Positions 17,078 through 24,585 of a stretch of DNA of 64,000 bases are shown here, piece by piece (position 1 is the first letter of the stretch; every line of letters starts with the position of its first letter). Source of the stretch: CBDFHC01 sp965247585 (GTDB taxonomy: Bacteria; Chloroflexota; Dehalococcoidia; Lucifugimonadales; GCA-2712585). The stretch is from positions 496,001-560,000 of the forward strand of contig CBDFHC010000005.1 of assembly GCA_965247585.1 (NCBI GenBank), read 5' to 3'. The position numbers were made by a program, and so were the translations under genes. The notes under the pieces are model-generated. The model saw only the letters and a program-made list of their open reading frames with translations. It did no database searches and had not been told where the DNA came from.

Positions 17078-19297
17078 CTAAACCGAGGTCAGTGCTTCTT
17101 CCAGGCCCCGGCTCCAGCGCTCCACCAGCTTGGACACCGGCAGCCGTAGGACGCTCCCCAGGCGGAACTCTCCGCCGCCGCTCCTCCCCAACACCAGCAC
17201 CGGCACGTTTGTCTCCTCAGCCAGGGTCGTCAGGCGAGGCAGCCGCGCCTCCGCTAGAGAGACCAGGATGCGGGACTGCGCCTCCCCGAAGAGCGCCGCG
17301 TCCCAGCGGCCCCGCAGCGTGACGTCGCCATCGAAGCCCATCTCGCCGATGATACAGCACTCCGCCAGCGCCACCGCCAGCCCGCCATCGGAGCAATCGT
17401 GGGCGGAGTGGACCCATCCCTCCCAGATGCCCCTGCGGCACAGGGCCTGGACGTTCCGTTCCAGAGCCAGGTCTATGCTGGGCCGCCCGGCCACCTGGCC
17501 GTGTTGCCGTTCCAAATACTCGCTGCCCGCCAGATCTCCCACCCGGCCCCGCAGCGAATCAGCGCCCAGCAGCACCACCACGTCGCCCTCCCGGCGGAAA
17601 CCGGCGCCCGCATGCCTGGATACATCCTCTGTCAGTCCCAGGGCACCCACCACCGGCGTAGGGTAGACCGCCTGTCCCTCTGTCTCGTTATACAGGCTGA
17701 CGTTGCCGCTGACCACCGGCACCTCCAGCGCCCGGCAGGCCCGGGCTATCCCCCGAATGCACCACTCCAATTGGTAATAGATTTCCGGGCGCTCCGGGTT
17801 GCCGAAGTTGAGGCAGTCCGTCAGGGCGATGGGCTGCGCCCCCACGCAGGAGACATTCCGGCAGGCCTCCGCCACGGCGATGGCCCCACCTTTATACGGG
17901 TCCAGGTAGCAGTATCGGCCGTTTCCGTCGGTGCTTATGGCGATGCCCAACCCCGTGCTCTTGACCCGTAGCAGCGCGGCGTCCGCCCCACCGGGGGGCA
18001 GCACCGTGTTGGTCTGCACCTGGTGGTCGTACTGGCGATAGACGTAGCCCTTGCTGGCAATGTTGGGCGACGCCAGCAGCCCCAGAAGCACCTCTTCCGG
18101 CGGCTTCCCGGGGAGAGGGACCTGGGAGAGGGGAAAATCCCGCGCCCGCCGGGCCTCCTTGGATGCGGTCCCCTTGAGGCGGTACAGCTTCGGATGGGTC
18201 AGGGGATGCACCGGCAAGTCCGCCTCCACCTTGTCGCCATCCACCACGCGGATGTTCTTGTCCGCGGTGACCCGGCCCAGCACCGCCCACGGCAGGTCCC
18301 ACTTTTCCAGCACCCGCGCCAGATTATCCTTGTTCCGCGGCGCCGTCGCCAGAATCATCCGCTCCTGGCTCTCGGACAGCATCACCTCGTAGCTGCTCAT
18401 CCCCTCCTCGCGCCGGTGCACCTGCGACACGTCAATGATAACGCCGCTGCCGGCCCGGTCGGCGGACTCCACCGTGGAGCTAGTCAGCCCCGCGGCGCCC
18501 AGGTCCTGAATCCCGGCCACACCGCCGCCCTCGGCGGCCTCCAGGCACGCCTCGATCAGAACCTTCTCCAGGAACGGGTTGCCCACCTGCACCGCGGGAC
18601 GCAACTCCCGCTGCGCTTCGAACGTTCTGGACGCCAGGCCGGACGCACCGTGAATACCGTCGCGGCCCGTGTCCGAGCCCACCAGCAGCAGGAGGTTGCC
18701 TACCTCACCCACGCTGGAGCGCGCCAGCTTCTTAGTCTCCACAATTCCTACGCAAAGCGCGTTCACCAGCGGGTTGCCCGAGTAGCTCTGGGAGAAGACT
18801 ATCTCCCCGCCCACGTCCGGCACTCCGATGCAGTTGCCGTACCAGGAGATTCCGCCGACTACGCCGTTGAACAGGTGGCGGTTGCGGGGGTTCTCCAGGG
18901 GGCCGAAGCGCAGCGAGTTCAGCAGGGCAATGGGGCGCGCGCCCATGGCCAGAATATCCCGTACAATGCCGCCCACGCCCGTGGCGGCGCCCTGAAACGG
19001 CTCAATGGCCGAGGGATGGTTGTGCGACTCAATCTTGAACACCACCGCCAGCCCCTGGCCTATGTCCACCGCCCCGGCGTTCTCCGCCCCCGGCGGCAGC
19101 AGTACCCGGGGACTCTCCGAAGGCAACAGCGGCAGCAGCGGCTTGGAGTGCTTGTAGCCGCAGTGCTCGCTCCACAGCGCGCCGAACATCCCCAGCTCCA
19201 CGGCGTTGGGCTCCCGGCCCAGGCGCTCAACAATCAACCGGTACTCCTCCTGGCTGAGGGCTATCTCGTCCAGGGTTTCTCTGGTTACAGGCGCCAT
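17078..19297 (-). CDS. purL: Phosphoribosylformylglycinamidine synthase subunit PurL
   Basis: This synthetase subunit of about 739 residues is of the small (PurLQS) type. Family blocks include ELGMFGALWSEHCGYKHSKP, the ATP site region IGQGLAVVFKIESHNHPSA, GVGGIVRDILAMGARPIAL and the C-terminal HDCSDGGLAVALAEC. It converts FGAR, ATP and PurQ-derived ammonia to FGAM. A longer frame to 19624 exists, but the conserved start is ATG 19297, two bases after the stop of the preceding EamA gene. The operon supplies PurQ. The small subunit PurS was not found here and should be encoded elsewhere. Confidence 0.95.
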   Translation of the reverse strand: MAPVTRETLDEIALSQEEYRLIVERLGREPNAVELGMFGALWSEHCGYKHSKPLLPLLPSESPRVLLPPGAENAGAVDIGQGLAVVFKIESHNHPSAIEPFQGAATGVGGIVRDILAMGARPIALLNSLRFGPLENPRNRHLFNGVVGGISWYGNCIGVPDVGGEIVFSQSYSGNPLVNALCVGIVETKKLARSSVGEVGNLLLLVGSDTGRDGIHGASGLASRTFEAQRELRPAVQVGNPFLEKVLIEACLEAAEGGGVAGIQDLGAAGLTSSTVESADRAGSGVIIDVSQVHRREEGMSSYEVMLSESQERMILATAPRNKDNLARVLEKWDLPWAVLGRVTADKNIRVVDGDKVEADLPVHPLTHPKLYRLKGTASKEARRARDFPLSQVPLPGKPPEEVLLGLLASPNIASKGYVYRQYDHQVQTNTVLPPGGADAALLRVKSTGLGIAISTDGNGRYCYLDPYKGGAIAVAEACRNVSCVGAQPIALTDCLNFGNPERPEIYYQLEWCIRGIARACRALEVPVVSGNVSLYNETEGQAVYPTPVVGALGLTEDVSRHAGAGFRREGDVVVLLGADSLRGRVGDLAGSEYLERQHGQVAGRPSIDLALERNVQALCRRGIWEGWVHSAHDCSDGGLAVALAECCIIGEMGFDGDVTLRGRWDAALFGEAQSRILVSLAEARLPRLTTLAEETNVPVLVLGRSGGGEFRLGSVLRLPVSKLVERWSRGLEEALTSV

Positions 19298-19299
19298 GG

Positions 19300-19764
19300 T
19301 TAGGTGCTCCCAACAACGACCAGGACCACCCCTACCACCGCCAAAAAGGTCCCCAAAACCACCCTCATGGTGATCTGCTCCAGCCGCTGCAAAAGGAAAT
19401 GCGCCATTACCAGGGTAACGATGGGGTTCAGCGCCACGATGGGGCTCACCAGCGTTACGGTGGCCCGGTCCAGTCCCAACACAAGGAACATTACCGCGCA
19501 CCCGGATGAGACGCCCGCCGCCATCATCATCGCCAAGGGCCACCGCGAGATTCTGGCCCCGCTGACTATCGACTTGGCGGAAAGCATAGAGAGCATGGTC
19601 ATGCCGAACATCAGCGAAAAGCACGTAAACACGATGGGCGGAACGTCCGTCTCACCCATCCCCTTCTTGGCGATCACGTTACCCGTCCCGTAGGCCGCGG
19701 CGGCCACCACCGCCAGGCCTGAGCCTAGCAGCATCCGCCGGTTTGCTGCCTGGCTAACGCGCAT
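19300..19764 (-). CDS. EamA-type transporter, half-size protein B
   Basis: This 154-residue protein is almost wholly hydrophobic, with about five predicted membrane helices. It ends with a helix in the AVVGVVLVVVGS style that closes EamA domains. EamA transporters of the DMT superfamily normally have two such domains and ten helices in one chain, so this is half a usual protein. Its ATG at 19764 lies inside the end of the preceding half-size gene (11-base overlap, different frame), suggesting translational coupling. The two may form a heterodimer, or may be one gene split by a frameshift. The substrate is unknown. Confidence 0.7.
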   Translation of the reverse strand: MRVSQAANRRMLLGSGLAVVAAAAYGTGNVIAKKGMGETDVPPIVFTCFSLMFGMTMLSMLSAKSIVSGARISRWPLAMMMAAGVSSGCAVMFLVLGLDRATVTLVSPIVALNPIVTLVMAHFLLQRLEQITMRVVLGTFLAVVGVVLVVVGST

Positions 19765-20194
19765 CGGGCCGCCTTTCGCTGACTATCAGCCCCAGTCCAA
19801 TGACCGTCACCAACACCCCCAGACCTATGATGATGTTGGGGCGTTCGCCCAGGGTGATGATGGCCAGGATGGTGGCGAATATAGGGTTCAGCGAAAGGAT
19901 GGGCGCCACCCTGGAAGCGCCCGCCATGTTCAGCGACGTGTAGTTCAGAAATCGCGCCACGGGAAAGGTGATCACCCCGTAGAAGAAGAACCAAACGAAG
20001 GCTATCGCCGCCAGCTCACCAATGTCAGAAAAGTTGAAGATGAGCATCATAACCACGGTGAACGCGAAGCTGGTCGCCACGGAGACCAGGGTGCCTACCG
20101 GAAGGCTGACTCCCTGCAAGCCCAGCCGGGCAAATACGGAGGAGGCGCCGAAGCCGAACGTGGCAAGAAAGGCGAAGAGTATGCCCAGCGCCAT
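19754..20194 (-). CDS. EamA-type transporter, half-size protein A
   Basis: This 146-residue protein has about five hydrophobic helices and one EamA domain. It includes the family-typical turn RVAPILSLNPIFATILAIITLGERP before the last helix, and ends with a short basic tail SERRPDAR. The start ATG 20194 follows directly on the purQ stop codon, with no gap, and its end overlaps half-size protein B by 11 bases. Each half has its own complete N-terminus and C-terminal tail, which favours two real genes over a frameshifted one. Why a permease pair sits between purQ and purL is not clear. Confidence 0.7.
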   Translation of the reverse strand: MALGILFAFLATFGFGASSVFARLGLQGVSLPVGTLVSVATSFAFTVVMMLIFNFSDIGELAAIAFVWFFFYGVITFPVARFLNYTSLNMAGASRVAPILSLNPIFATILAIITLGERPNIIIGLGVLVTVIGLGLIVSERRPDAR

Positions 20195-20929
20195 CTAGGC
20201 GCCCGCCGCTGACCGCACTATGGAGCGAAATATGGCGGCGCCGTCGGTGCCCCCCATGATCTCTTCGCAGCAGCGCTCCGGGTGCGGCATCATCCCCAGG
20301 ACATTCCCCCGCTGGTTTACGATGCCGGCGATGTTTCCCAGGGAGCCGTTGGGGTTGGCCTCCGGCGTCACCTCGCCCTCCGAGGTGCAGTAGCGGAACA
20401 GCACCCGGCCCTGCTCCTCCAGTTCTTCCAGCACCTGCGGGTCCGCCAGGTAGTTGCCCTCTCCGTGGGAGATGGGGATTCGCAGCACCTGTCCCGGCGA
20501 GCAGCCGCCGGTGAAAGGGGTACCGGCGTTCTCTACTCGAAGGTGGGTCCACTGGCACCGGAACTGAAGGTGTTCGTTGGGCATCAGGACGCCGGGAAGC
20601 AGCCCCGCCTCGCACAGCACCTGGAAACCGTTGCAGATGCCTATCACCAGGCCCCCTGCGTTAGCGAACCGCTCCACCGCGGACATGATGGGCGCGAACC
20701 TGGCTATGGCGCCCGGCCGAAGGTAATCCCCGTAAGAGAAGCCGCCGGGCAGCACCACGCAGTCAAAGCCGGACAGCTCCTGTTCCTTATGCCACACGTA
20801 GCGGGCATCCTGTCCCAGCGCGCCCGCCAGCGCGTGGTGGCAATCGCCGTCGCTCCAGGTGCCGGGGAAGACTACAATTCCAAATCGCGCCCTCTTCTGC
20901 GTGAGGGCGGTGGAGGGGCCTTGGCTCAA
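20195..20929 (-). CDS. purQ: Phosphoribosylformylglycinamidine synthase, glutaminase subunit PurQ
   Basis: This 244-residue class I glutamine amidotransferase begins its fold with FGIVVFPGTWSD. It has the nucleophile motif GICNGFQVL, the ISHGEGNYL segment and the His-Glu pair in MMPHPERCCEE. It hydrolyses glutamine and channels ammonia to PurL. Translation starts at TTG 20929, whose last two bases form the yqeY stop (TTGA), so the genes are coupled. Length is slightly above the usual 225-230 because of a short N-terminal tail. Confidence 0.94.
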   Translation of the reverse strand: MSQGPSTALTQKRARFGIVVFPGTWSDGDCHHALAGALGQDARYVWHKEQELSGFDCVVLPGGFSYGDYLRPGAIARFAPIMSAVERFANAGGLVIGICNGFQVLCEAGLLPGVLMPNEHLQFRCQWTHLRVENAGTPFTGGCSPGQVLRIPISHGEGNYLADPQVLEELEEQGRVLFRYCTSEGEVTPEANPNGSLGNIAGIVNQRGNVLGMMPHPERCCEEIMGGTDGAAIFRSIVRSAAGA

Positions 20930-21381
20930 CTCTCCAACTCGGCCAGCAGCTTGGTGACCACCTGATTAACCGCCCCGCCTTCCGCCTTGCCGCGCACCTG
21001 GGGCATCGTGAGGCCCATAACGCGGCCCTTGTCCTTGGCCCCGGTGGCCCCTACCTCCGCGATGACCTGCCGCACCAAATCAGACAGCTCGTCTTCGCTG
21101 AGCTGGGCCGGGAGATACTCCTGGAGGATAGCCAACTCCGCCGTCTCCTTGTCCACCAGGTCCTGGCGGTGCCCCTTCTGGTACATTTCGATGCTCTCGC
21201 GCCGTTGCCGCACCTGTCGAGAAATAATCTCCAGCACTTCCGCGTCGTCCAGGGGCTTCTGGGTCTCCTTCTCCTGGTAGCCGATGCCGCTGCGAAGCAG
21301 CCGGATGACGGAAACGCGAATGGCGTCCCGGGCCCGCATGGCCTGGTAAAGGTCCCCTTGGAGCTGGTCCGTCAGCGCCAC
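20926..21381 (-). CDS. yqeY: GatB/YqeY domain protein
   Basis: This 151-residue protein has the hallmark YqeY blocks. RVSVIRLLRSGIGYQEKE lies near the start, the centre has RRESIEMYQKGHRQDLVDKE and AILQEYLPAQLSEDEL, and the C-terminal half has GRVMGLTMPQVRGKAEG. The domain resembles the tRNA-binding tail of GatB; the free-standing protein has no firmly established role. It lies 13 bases downstream of ribH and overlaps purQ by four bases, within the long operon. Confidence 0.9.
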   Translation of the reverse strand: MALTDQLQGDLYQAMRARDAIRVSVIRLLRSGIGYQEKETQKPLDDAEVLEIISRQVRQRRESIEMYQKGHRQDLVDKETAELAILQEYLPAQLSEDELSDLVRQVIAEVGATGAKDKGRVMGLTMPQVRGKAEGGAVNQVVTKLLAELES

Positions 21382-21394
21382 GCCCGCCCTCCCC

Positions 21395-21868
21395 TCAGGC
21401 GCCTTTGACCTGGCGCATGAGGTCCGCCACCTCTACCGCAGTCATGGCGGCGTCGTACCCCTTGTTGCCTACCTTGCCTCCGGCGCGCTCCATCGCCTGG
21501 GCGGTATCGTCGGTGGTCAGGACCCCCATTCCCACCGGTACTCCGGTCTCTAACGCGATGCGGGACAAGGCAGCGGTGCTCTGAGTTGCCACCACGTCAT
21601 AGTGGCCCGTCTCCCCGCGAATCACCGCGCCCAGACAGACGACGGCGTCATACTTGCCCGACTCGGCGAACGCCTTGGCCACGATGCCCAGCTCCAGCGA
21701 GCCGGGGACCCACGCCACCGTGACATTATCGTCCTCGGTATCACAGGTCCGCAGGCCGTCCAACGCCCCCTGCAAGAGACAGTTGGTGACCGCCTCATTG
21801 AATCGGGACACCACCACGGCTACCCGGAGGCCCTGGCCCTTTAACCGGCCTTTAAGCTCGCGGGCCAC
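21395..21868 (-). CDS. ribH: 6,7-dimethyl-8-ribityllumazine synthase
   Basis: This 157-residue protein has the lumazine synthase landmarks VVVSRFNEAVTNCLLQGAL, WVPGSLELGIVAKAFAESG, VCLGAVIRGETGHYD and GVLTTDDTAQAMERAGGKVGNKG. It condenses the ribityl-uracil intermediate with dihydroxybutanone phosphate in riboflavin synthesis and normally forms 60-subunit capsids or pentamers. Translation starts at GTG 21868, four bases after the stop of the thioredoxin-fold gene. The other riboflavin genes form a separate operon at 33-36 kb. Confidence 0.94.
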   Translation of the reverse strand: MARELKGRLKGQGLRVAVVVSRFNEAVTNCLLQGALDGLRTCDTEDDNVTVAWVPGSLELGIVAKAFAESGKYDAVVCLGAVIRGETGHYDVVATQSTAALSRIALETGVPVGMGVLTTDDTAQAMERAGGKVGNKGYDAAMTAVEVADLMRQVKGA

Positions 21869-21872
21869 GGCG

Positions 21873-22577
21873 CTACGTTCCCTCCGCCGTGGCGGACTCG
21901 GGCGCCCGGTATCCCATCTGCATAATCTTCTCCAAAAGTTGCTCCTCCGGCAGGTTGCCGGTGAACTGCATAATGCCGTTTATAACCGTCTTTGGCACGG
22001 CGTTAACGTTGTACTGCCGCGCCAGATTGGGGAACTCCTGCGCCTCGACTACATCCGCGGTGATCAGCTTGTTCTCCAGCGACATTGCGTGGGCCAACCT
22101 GGCCAACACTGGGCAGTGGGGTCAAGTGGGCGTGACGAACACCTGCATGTGGACCGGCTGGTTTACCTTGCGAAGCTGCTTCCGAGTGGTGTTCTCCAGC
22201 GGGCTGACCCCCCGGGAGAGGGTGATCAGGTCCTCCAGCAGCGTGGCGAACTCGTACCCCGCCGGGATCCCGTAGTACATCAGCCGGCCGCTGCCGTTGG
22301 CCTCCAGTACCGTGGCGGGAATTCGCTCCACCTTGTACTCATCCCGCGCTTCCGTATCCGAGTAGAAATCATAGGTTTTCAGGTGAAGCTTGGGGGAGAG
22401 TGCGGTAACCTCCTCCAACATCTCCTGGTTTTGAGGGCAAGTGGGACACTCTCTGCCAGGAATGGTGAGGAGCAAGGAGGAGATGGTGGTGAAGAAGCTG
22501 ACGGTCACATCTTCCTTCAGCTCCTTGCGAAATCTCCGCTTGATTTCAGCCTTGTTCTGCTCCGGGATGAACGCCAT
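21873..22577 (-). CDS. Two-domain protein disulfide oxidoreductase, probable selenoprotein (Sec152)
   Basis: Read through one TGA at 22122-22124, the frame gives a 234-residue glutaredoxin-like PDO, the usual family length. Domain 1 has a normal redox site Cys44-Pro-Thr-Cys47. Domain 2 reads VFVTPT, TGA, PHCPVLARLAHAM, then the cis-proline loop NAVPKTVING. TGA therefore replaces exactly the first Cys of the second CxxC, giving Sec152-Pro-His-Cys155. The frame on both sides is conserved and no other stop intervenes. A SECIS-like hairpin follows at 22087-22109. Expected role: cytosolic thiol-disulfide exchange or peroxide reduction. Starting at ATG 22577 it heads the operon with ribH four bases behind. 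A plain nonsense mutation is the alternative. Confidence 0.78.
22087..22109 (-). promoter_or_regulatory. Candidate bacterial SECIS hairpin inside the selenoprotein gene
   Basis: On the minus-strand RNA, bases 13-35 after the UGA form a stem of eight pairs with one U/C mismatch, closed by a five-base loop AGGUU (22096-22100). The loop starts 22 bases after UGA. Published bacterial SECIS elements place a G in the first loop positions about 16-37 bases after UGA, and the E. coli fdhF loop contains the same AGGU core. Both criteria are met here. Confidence 0.6.
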
Positions 22578-22672
22578 AAAAGGGCCTCCTGCCGCCGACG
22601 CCGATAGTTTACATCAGCCCCCAGGCCTTAGCCAGTCCTGACCCCCCAAAGGTAGCACCAACCACGCCTCCG

Positions 22673-22793
22673 GCGTGCCCAAAACGGGGAGTCCAGAGGA
22701 GAAATACCCCTCTGGCGTGAGTCTGAGGGTGTCCCTTAGAACCTAAAATTAAACCTTACTGGGCGGGTGGGTAGGCACCACCAATCTGTGATT
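22673..22793 (+). repeat. Intergenic repeat family, copy A
   Basis: This GC-rich segment shares blocks with copies at 36287-36370 and 38408-38527 (inverted). Shared blocks are GAGTCTGAGGGTGTCCC, a CAGAGG/CCTCTG hairpin just before it, and CTGGGCGGGTGGGT with a following ACCACCAA.CTGTGATTT. It has paired arms able to fold and no coding capacity. It fills most of the gap between the CDP-alcohol phosphatidyltransferase and the PDO gene. Confidence 0.75.
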
Positions 22794-22794
22794 T

Positions 22795-23436
22795 TCAGTC
22801 CTCGGGATCCAACGTTTGCATCGGGGCATCCCTGACGCCTCTCCAGATGAGGACCAGCCGGGTGACCAGCGTCCAGATGGAGAACGCCGCTATGACCCCC
22901 AGCGCCCAAAGTATGGCCTTGTCCCCCAGCAAAAGCCCCAGGGAGAGCACCACAATCCGCTCCGGGCGCGTCATCAGGCCGCCGCGGGTGTCTATGCCCA
23001 GCGACTCTCCCCGTGCCCGGAGGTAGCTGACGCTTTGCGATGCCCCCAGCGCCGCTAGCAGCAGGGTGAAATATACCACCAGGTCCCGGGATTCCGGCGC
23101 TATACGGACGCCGTAGATGGCCAGCCCCAGGTAGAGCGCCGCCTCGCCCAGCCGGTCGAACAGCGAGTCCAGCAGCGCGCCTAAGGGGGTGACTCGGTGG
23201 GTGAGCCGCGCCAGCGCACCGTCGAACAGGTCCAGCACTGCGCCGGCCAGGAAGATGGCGCCCCCGTAAGTGAGGTGGCCCAGCCCCACCACCACGGCGC
23301 CCCCGGCCACCACGAAGAAGCCCAGCAGCGTCACCAGGTTGGGGGTAAAGCCCAGGCGGTTCAGCAGCCGGGCCCCCGGCTCCTCTACATGCCGCAGGAC
23401 CAGGGCCCTAGATTTTTCGCGGGCCCTTTGCGCCAT
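22795..23436 (-). CDS. CDP-alcohol phosphatidyltransferase, probable phosphatidylinositol phosphate synthase
   Basis: This membrane protein of about 213 residues contains the complete family motif D-x2-D-G-x2-A-R-x8-G-x3-D-x3-D, seen as DLFDGALARLTHR followed by GALLDSLFDR. It has about six hydrophobic helices. The enzyme transfers a phosphatidyl group from CDP-diacylglycerol to an alcohol phosphate. With inositol-phosphate synthase and a PimA-like glycosyltransferase upstream in the same operon, inositol-1-phosphate is the most likely acceptor. ATG 23436 is preferred to TTG 23448; either start overlaps the glycosyltransferase gene, which suggests coupling. Confidence 0.85.
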   Translation of the reverse strand: MAQRAREKSRALVLRHVEEPGARLLNRLGFTPNLVTLLGFFVVAGGAVVVGLGHLTYGGAIFLAGAVLDLFDGALARLTHRVTPLGALLDSLFDRLGEAALYLGLAIYGVRIAPESRDLVVYFTLLLAALGASQSVSYLRARGESLGIDTRGGLMTRPERIVVLSLGLLLGDKAILWALGVIAAFSIWTLVTRLVLIWRGVRDAPMQTLDPED

Positions 23437-24550
23437 TGGCCGCCTCAATGGTGGTGCCGTAGTAGTCCAGAACCTGTTTGGCCACCTTATCCCAGCGGTA
23501 CTGGTCCACCGCCGCCCTCCCTCGGGCGCCCATCTCTTTTCGAAGCTCCGGGTTCTGGATCAGAACGGCCAGCGCGGCGGCCAGCGCCTCCGGGTCCCGC
23601 GGCGGCACCAGCAGACCTTGATGGCCGTTCTTGACGATGAACGAGTAGCCCGGGATAGCCGTGGCCACAATGGGCCTGGAGGCCGCCATCGCTTCCAGCA
23701 GAACAATGCCGAAGCTCTCTTTGCCCGTGGCCGGTGTGCAGAAGATATCCGCGGTGTGGTAGTAGCTGGATAGCGTTTTATAGTCCACCGCGCCCGCAAT
23801 CACCACGTCTTGCAGGTTCCGTTCAGACATCACCCGGTGGCAATACTTGTCCAGGTTGCCCGGACCAACAACTATGAGCCGGATGTTGGGGAAGTCCCAC
23901 TTCACCCGCCCGAAGGCTTCCAGCAGGTATTTCAGGCCCTTGCGCTTCTCCATTCGCCCAACAAAGAGGATGTTCAGCTTCCCGTCCTTGAACTCCGGCA
24001 CGGGCGCCGCTTCCGCCCCAAAGTAGCCCAGGTCTATACCATTGGGGATTACGTCATACTTGACCGGAAAGAAGGGCGCCACATGGCTGATGGCCGCCGG
24101 AGATACCGCTATGTGGCCGTCCAGTTTCTTGAACCAGTACTTCAGCGCGGGCTTACTCCAGATGTACCAGCGCGCGCTGCCGTGGTAGGCGTGGAAGGTG
24201 CCGATGTTCACCGCGTTGGAGCACTGGAGAACGGCCAGGTTGAGGTACGGCGCCATGGGCTCGTGTAGGTGGACTACGTCAAACTGCTCTTCCTTGAGCA
24301 GGCGGCGCACCTGGCGGTAGATCCAGGGAGACAGCGATATCCGGGCTAAGGAGCCGCCCGCCGGAATTGGCACAGACCGGCCTATGGGCACCACGTTGGG
24401 GTCCAAACCGCTGGCTCTAGTGGGGGAGTATGGGGCCAGGATCTTCACCTGATGCCCCATTTCAATGAACTGATGACTCAGGTGAAGGATATGCTCGGTC
24501 ACTCCACCTGGCCAGGTGAAGTCGTAGGGCGAGACCTGCGCAATTTTCAT
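23408..24550 (-). CDS. GT4 glycosyltransferase, PimA-like
   Basis: This 380-residue GT-B fold enzyme has an N-terminal SPYDFTWPGGVTEHILHL glycine loop, HLHEPMAPYLNLAVL and GTFHAYHG in the acceptor domain, then FVGRMEKRKGLKYLLEAF and the E-x7-E motif ESFGIVLLEAMA in the nucleotide-sugar domain. The HEPxxP and GTFHA signatures resemble PimA, which mannosylates phosphatidylinositol. Operon position between inositol-phosphate synthase and the phosphatidyltransferase supports a lipid-inositol acceptor. Sugar specificity cannot be read from sequence. The start is ATG 24550. Confidence 0.85.
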   Translation of the reverse strand: MKIAQVSPYDFTWPGGVTEHILHLSHQFIEMGHQVKILAPYSPTRASGLDPNVVPIGRSVPIPAGGSLARISLSPWIYRQVRRLLKEEQFDVVHLHEPMAPYLNLAVLQCSNAVNIGTFHAYHGSARWYIWSKPALKYWFKKLDGHIAVSPAAISHVAPFFPVKYDVIPNGIDLGYFGAEAAPVPEFKDGKLNILFVGRMEKRKGLKYLLEAFGRVKWDFPNIRLIVVGPGNLDKYCHRVMSERNLQDVVIAGAVDYKTLSSYYHTADIFCTPATGKESFGIVLLEAMAASRPIVATAIPGYSFIVKNGHQGLLVPPRDPEALAAALAVLIQNPELRKEMGARGRAAVDQYRWDKVAKQVLDYYGTTIEAANGAKGPRKI

Positions 24551-24585
24551 CCGGGGGCCTCTCTAGGGTCAGGGAGCCTTGGCTC

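Noticed and set aside
21873..22109. A separate 78-residue thioredoxin-like gene downstream of a 151-residue one
   Set aside because: It would begin in the middle of the redox loop without ribosome binding site, and the two pieces join perfectly across one TGA at the active-site Cys position. One selenoprotein explains both.
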